A stretch of DNA of 30,027 nt from Mesostigma viride. Taxonomy: Eukaryota; Streptophyta; Mesostigmatophyceae; Mesostigmatales; Mesostigmataceae. The DNA lies in assembly GCA_009746045.1 (NCBI GenBank), contig RPFO01000694.1, positions 1 through 30,027 of the forward strand. The letters run 5' to 3'. The number at the start of each line of letters is the position of its first letter. Within the stretch, counting starts at the first letter, position 1. Shown piece after piece: positions 25,812-30,027 of this stretch. The translations under genes were made by a program, and so were the position numbers. Below the pieces are notes generated by a model, which was not told the DNA's origin, ran no database searches, and worked only from the letters and a program-made list of their open reading frames with translations.

Positions 25812-26630
25812 GAGCGGTTCGGGCTGTCCCCCACGGCACTGGCCGTCTCCCACGGCAAACGAAAAGTTTGAAAAGTTCGGGCGAACAGGATAGCCCGAAC
25901 TTTTCAGGATAGCCCGAACTTTTCAGAGCCTCCCACGCGAAAACGAAAAGTTTTGAAAAGTTTTGGCTCTGATTCCCACGGCAAATGAAAAGTTTGAAAA
26001 GTTCGGGCTATGGTTCGGGCGAACGCAAAATCGCCCGAACCGCCAACTTAGTTCCCACTGGGGGGTGTGCACGGGTAGGGGTGTGTATATCCTTAGTGTT
26101 GGTTTGCTAACACATAAAATATTGGTAGGGTTGCTAACACATATTATTATGGGTATGGTTGCTAACACATAAAATATAGGTAGGGTTGCTAACACATATT
26201 ATTATGGGTATGGCTGTATACAGGGTAGTGTGTAGTTGTAAATAATATGTGTTAGGAAGTGTGTTAGAATAATATGTGTTAGGAAGCATGTGCAATATTT
26301 TATGTGTTAGGAAAGGAAGGTAGAGTATATACGAAAGTGCGGTGCACCCCGTCCGGGGGGGACTAAGTTGGCGGTTCGTGCTATTTTTCGTTCGCCCGAA
26401 CCTTCGCCCGAACTTTTCAAACTTTTCATTTGCCGTGGGACTCAGAGCCAAAACTTTTCAAAACTTTTGGTTTTCCCGTGGGAGGTTTTGAAAAGTTCGG
26501 GCTATCGCGAAAAGTTCGGGCGAACAGGATAGCCCGAACTTTTCAAACTTTTCATTTTCCGTGGGATTCGTCGAGTGTCGTGGGGGATAGCCCGAACCGT
26601 TCGCCCGAACCGTTCGCCCGAACCGTTCGC
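25812..26630. mobile_element. Foldback / MITE-like element with long inverted ends
   Basis: The left part (about 25812-26075) and right part (about 26345-26630) are imperfect inverted copies built from GAAAAGTTTGAAAAGTTCGGG blocks, CCCACGG and CCGCCAACTTAG. The centre holds a 55-bp tandem duplication (26102-26211) with GGTTGCTAACACATA and its inverted counterpart TATGTGTTAGGAA. No coding capacity. Such non-autonomous foldback elements depend on a transposase encoded elsewhere. Near the right end CCGTTCGCCCGAA is repeated three times. Target-site duplication not identified. Confidence 0.75.
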
Positions 26631-26960
26631 CCGCCCCGCCCGGCGGTGTGCGTCCGCTTTCCGGCGTCCGCGCGCCGACTCGGCACCTGCTCGACCCGGA
26701 TTCGGCCCGCGGGGCGTGGAGGGTCCACGGGCGCCTGTCACGTGCCGTAACCGTCGGCTGCCGGCCCGCGGCTGTCGGAACCGGCGCCTGTCGGCCCGCG
26801 CAGTCCCGTGCCCCGGTGACTGCTGGCGCCTGTCACCGACGGCACTTACTGCTGGCGGCGGTCACCTGCCGGATCTTGCAGCTACTAGCCCGCGCCTGTC
26901 AGTTGCGGCACCCCTCAGCCCGCGCCTGTCGTCCCGCGCAGTCCCACGCAGAGCTGACTA
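26631..26960. other. GC-rich gene-free stretch leading into the minisatellite
   Basis: No gene supported. Contains degenerate copies of GGCGCCTGTCGGCCCGCG, also found after the array at 27760-27830. Confidence 0.4.
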
Positions 26961-27758
26961 CTGGCGTCTGTCACCTATGCGAGTTGATGTTGGCGCCCGT
27001 CACCCATGCGAGTTGATGCTGGCGTCTGTCACCCACGCGAGTTGCCACTGGCGTCCGTCACCCGTGCGAGTTGCTGCTGGCACCCGTCACCCATGCGAGT
27101 TGCTGCTGGCGCCCGTCACCCATGCGAGTTGCTGCTGGCGCCCGTCACTCATGCTAGTAGCTGCTGGCGCCCGTCACCCACGCGAGTTGCTGCTGGCGCC
27201 CGTCACCCACGCGAGTTGCTGCTGGCGCCCGTCACCCATGCGAGTTGCTGCTGGCGCCCGTCACTCATGCTAGTAGCTGCTGGCGCCCGTCACCCACGCG
27301 AGTTGCTGCTGGCGCCCGTCACCCACGCGAGTTGCTGCTGGCGTCTGTCACCCATGCGAGTTGCTGCTGGCGCCCGTCACCCACACGAGTTGCCACTGGC
27401 GCCCGTCACCCATGCGAGTTGCCACTGGCGCCCGTCACCCATGCGAGTTGCTGCTGGCGCCCGTCACCCATGCGAGTTGCTGCTGGCGCCCGTCACCCAC
27501 ACGAGTTGCTGCTGGCGCCCGTCACCCATGCGAGTTGCTTCTGGCGCCCGTCACCCACGCGAGTTGCCACTGGCGCCCGTCACCCATGCGAGTTGCTGCT
27601 GGCGCCCGTCACCCACGCGAGTTGCTTCTGGCGCCCGTCACCCATGCGAGTTGCTGCTGGCGCCCGTCACCCATGCGAGTTGCTGCTGGCGCCCGTCACC
27701 CATGCGAGTTGCTGCTGGCGCCCGTCACCCATGCGAATTGCTGCTGGCGTCTGACACC
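26961..27758. repeat. 29-bp minisatellite, about 27 copies
   Basis: Unit: GTCACCCATGCGAGTTGCTG followed by CTGGCGCCC. Variants include CCCACGCG, TTGCCACTGG and a CTCATGCTAGTAG form. A 116-bp (four-unit) block is duplicated (about 27147 and 27263). Since 29 is not divisible by 3 and the unit has no plus-strand stop, all three frames stay open, giving false proteins with a 29-residue period. There are no spacers, so it is not CRISPR. Confidence 0.9.
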
Positions 27759-27875
27759 TGCTATAACCAGCGCCTGTCGGCCCGCCGCCTGTCCGATCCG
27801 GCGCCTGTCGGCCCGCGCGTGCTGCCGGGGCTTCTAAGTCCGCGAGTCCGCGCCGCCGGGCTATCTATGTGGGGC

Positions 27876-28598
27876 TCATTGTGGGGACTTTATAAGGAAA
27901 ACAATCCAAGCTTTATTAGTACTGCACCATTCACATATCCTCATAGCAGCAGCCAGCAGGCTCTTCTCGGGGCTGTACACAAAGTACGGGGCCTCCGAAA
28001 GGTGTTTTGCGCGGCCCAAATCGATCAGCACTTCGATCAAAGGGTCCGCAGCGCACAAGGGGCACCACATGCCGCGCTTGCCGCTCTTTTCTATGGTCTG
28101 CACAGCGCAATCCACACACACACCGTGGATATGGATATGCTCCTGAGGGTCCTCCCCTCCGCTGGCATCCTGCTGCGGATCCAGCAGGAAATCGGTGTGC
28201 TTCTTGCACACGCCGCAAGTAACAGGCCCCCGCACACTGCCAGCCCTGTTCTGTGCAGGCGGTTCTGCGCGCGCGCTCTTCCCAAAAACGCCCGAATCGC
28301 AGAGGAAGGCGCCCACCGATGCGGCATTCTCGCAGAAAATCTCGCCGCCCGGCAGCACTTGGATATCGTGCATGTGCGCGTCCCGCTTGTACTTCTCATC
28401 GAATTCGTGCGTGTTTGCGTGCCCCTGCTTGGTTTTCACAGCCCCCAGGAACTTTGCCACCTTGTCCTCGGTGTCCCGCTGTTTCAGGTACACCTTCATG
28501 GCGGGGGACTGCTCGCCATTGCCGTTTGCAGGCGGCTGGCGCTTGGCAGGAGGGACATCCGTTGCCGCCATAGCCGGCTTATCGCGGGAGGGCTCCAT
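27876..28598 (-). CDS. RING-like Cys/His protein
   Basis: 240 residues from ATG 28598 (MEPSRDKPAMAATDVPPAKR). Metal-binding pairs: C128/C131 (CGVC), a His-rich HIHIHGVC with C161/C164, and C179/C182 (WCPLC), a RING-like arrangement that would fit an E3-ligase or structural zinc module; the family is not recognised for sure. The N-terminal half is charged (MKVYLKQRDTEDKVAKFLG). Transcribed divergently from MYND protein 2. AATAAA (minus strand) lies inside the last 20 codons and the final residues look non-conserved; a neighbouring frame stops just before AATAAA (...CCYEDM), so the true C terminus may be there. Confidence 0.6.
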   Translation of the reverse strand: MEPSRDKPAMAATDVPPAKRQPPANGNGEQSPAMKVYLKQRDTEDKVAKFLGAVKTKQGHANTHEFDEKYKRDAHMHDIQVLPGGEIFCENAASVGAFLCDSGVFGKSARAEPPAQNRAGSVRGPVTCGVCKKHTDFLLDPQQDASGGEDPQEHIHIHGVCVDCAVQTIEKSGKRGMWCPLCAADPLIEVLIDLGRAKHLSEAPYFVYSPEKSLLAAAMRICEWCSTNKAWIVFLIKSPQ

Positions 28599-29044
28599 TG
28601 CAGTGAGAGGAGTTGGTTTTGAGTGGTGCTGGGCGGATTGGGACCCCCAAACGCCCGCCTCCGCGTTTTATCCCTGCCGAGGCCCGCGCGAAGCGCGCGA
28701 CACCCACGACAGTCCAATGGGAGTCCGCCGCGTGTCACGCGGGCACGACACGGCGGCATATTCCCACGAATATTCCAAGCGGACCAATGGGACGCTGCCA
28801 CGTGGCGGCGGCGCGGCGCTCTCACGGAATATTCATGGGAATATTCCCGGCGCGGCGCCCTTCTAGAAGGCGCGGCGCTTCCATGGGATATCCGTGGGAA
28901 TATTCCGTCCCACCAATCCGGACCTGCCGCGTGGCACGGGACTATTGGGCGGGGCGGGGGGGTGCGGGCACATAAGCGGAGGAGGGCGAGTTTGGCAGCC
29001 AAACCACGCCAATCCGCACGAGCACGCACAGACTGTCAGCCGCT
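28599..29044. promoter_or_regulatory. Bidirectional promoter with heat-shock-element-like dyads, CCAAT boxes and a G-box
   Basis: GAATATTC (GAAnnTTC) at 28768-28775, 28827-28834, 28839-28846 and 28898-28905; TTCTAGAA at 28861-28868. CCAAT at 28714-28718, 28784-28788, 28913-28917 and ATTGG at 28944-28948. CCACGTGG palindrome at 28798-28805. TATA-like GATAAAA on the minus strand near 28665-28672 and ACATAAG on the plus strand near 28970. A single shared promoter for both flanking genes is likely; heat-shock control is inferred. Confidence 0.6.
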
Positions 29045-29838
29045 ATGGATTCCACCCCTCTGATTGCCAATGAGCTCCCTCAGGATCACTCCGACCTGTT
29101 TGCGGAGTTGTGCGGGGGCTGGTACCGCTTGGTGGTGCGCAAGGCCATGGAAAACTCCAGCAATTTGTACAGCTGCGTGAATGAGTGGGAAAAGAAGTTG
29201 AAAACCCCCTTTTGCGTGCTGGTTCGTTTCGACTCCTTTACGGCTCTGGATCGCCAGTTGGAGTTTGAATTCATTGACGTACGCACTGCGATCAGCAGGA
29301 AGTACTGCGTTCGCAGTCAGATCCTGTCCCACATTCGCCCTGAGAGCGAGTTCATGCTTCTGTGCGTCCTCCTTCGCGAGAAGAAGGAGGACGACGGGTT
29401 CATCGACCTGGTTACCAGGATTGGCCTGTCCTTCCGCGTGCCCAAGGACGCGGACAAGATCGTTGCGAGGACGGCGTTTCCCTATACCCGCCCCTGCGAG
29501 AAGGTGGTGATCACAGTGCGCACGCCCATTTTGGACAGCCCCATTGGTCCTTTCCCCGAGTCGGTTCGCGGTTTCTGCGCTGCGCCGGGGTGTGAGAAGA
29601 AGGGCAAGAGAGAGGTGAAGCGCAGGTGCGCCAGCTGCCAGGATGCGCGGTACTGCTCCCGCGAGTGCCAGGTTGCGCACTGGAAGATCCACAAGGCGGA
29701 CTGCACTCTGCTCACCCACGTGTGGACTTGCACCTCTGTGTGAAGTTCCCCCTGCGCGGGGACACTCTGCGTGTGAAAGACGATTGCACTGGGTTTGAGG
29801 GCCGCCAGACGCCCTGCCTGCGCATGTACAACCGCTAA
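29045..29838 (+). CDS. MYND zinc-finger protein 2, probable C-terminal frameshift
   Basis: ATG 29045 starts MDSTPLIANELPQDH. The uninterrupted frame ends at TGA 29741-29743 (232 residues). The MYND finger at about 178-220 is classical: CAAPGCEKKG, RRCASCQDARYCSREC, HWKIHKADC. Upstream, LCGGWYRLVV, FCVLVRFDSFTALDRQLEFE and ESEFMLLCVLLREKK parallel MYND protein 1. After the finger, MYND protein 1 continues with GGVDLCIKHVGPV; here the neighbouring frame reads RVDLHLCVKFPLRGDTL to CLRMYNR and TAA at 29836-29838. One missing C at 29715-29717 would join them, so the real end is probably 29838. Likely an adaptor binding Pro-rich partner peptides; function not known. Confidence 0.7.
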
Positions 29839-30027
29839 ACAGCCAGGCCTGCGTGCCTGCAAAGGGGTCTAGTAATGGCCTATTCCTTATATTCTTATTG
29901 TAATGAAATGACATTTTCCTTATGTGCATGGGACTTGAACTATTCCAATGAGTCATATAGCAACTAGACCCATCGAGTAACACTGCCTCCTGTAACCCAC
30001 GCCACCATATGCTGCCATCTGTTACCC
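29839..30027. other. 3' flank of MYND protein 2
   Basis: No gene. AT-richer, no AATAAA; window ends here. Confidence 0.3.

Noticed and set aside
26961-27758. CRISPR array
   Set aside because: Units are contiguous with no unique spacers, and the context is eukaryotic.
27006-28622. 538-residue frame with a 29-residue repeat
   Set aside because: It is the 29-bp minisatellite read through three open frames, then antisense to the RING-like gene.
1-30027. tRNA or rRNA genes
   Set aside because: None seen on reading both strands; a tRNAscan-SE/Infernal run would be decisive.

Overview
The window looks like nuclear DNA of a unicellular eukaryote, possibly an alga, carrying mobile elements and a block of giant-virus-like (NCLDV-like) genes. 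The eukaryotic signs are a Ty1/copia-type retroelement, promoters with CCAAT and TATA boxes, AATAAA signals, MYND proteins and very long simple-sequence arrays. The viral signs are GC-rich, tightly packed genes on both strands, stop/start overlaps, two OTU-type domains, Cys/His-repeat proteins and a small membrane protein of a kind I recall from giant viruses. No viral hallmark gene (capsid, polymerase, packaging ATPase) is in the window, so the viral assignment is an inference. The species cannot be named from the sequence.

Layout. 1-4145: end of gag, pol and the 3' region of a copia-like element; the protease-like domain sits between integrase and reverse transcriptase, one RT aspartate is replaced by Asn, and the RNase H is split by a frameshift. 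4614-14901: the virus-like block, about a dozen genes. Its largest gene, when two C/G-run frameshifts are ignored, runs from 14901 down to 10194 and joins an N-terminal zinc motif, coiled coils, a 28-residue repeat and an OTU-like domain with Ser in place of the catalytic Cys. 15016-17600: a divergent gene pair (MYND protein on -, Cys-cluster protein on +) around a CCAAT/TATA promoter with a 122-bp tandem repeat. 17700-18560: a satellite of about 172 bp. 19182-20601: an unrecognised gene. 21217-21874: a decayed gene whose start lies inside a 297-bp inverted repeat (21801-22415). 23600-25089: about 1.5 kb of G-rich hexanucleotide arrays. 25812-26630: a foldback/MITE-like element. 26961-27758: a 29-bp minisatellite. 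27876-29838: a second divergent pair (RING-like protein on -, MYND protein on +) with a promoter full of heat-shock-element-like dyads and CCAAT boxes.

How the parts relate. The two MYND proteins appear to be diverged paralogues, each head-to-head with a different Cys-rich protein, so the divergent pair is a repeated arrangement. The virus-like block has two OTU-type domains and at least two proteins with a C...C...CxxH zinc pattern, including the N terminus of the giant protein.

Quality warning. At least eight genes are broken by single-base changes, most in G or C runs. This suggests uncorrected homopolymer errors, although decay after viral insertion remains possible. Gene ends in the entries below take these apparent shifts into account.
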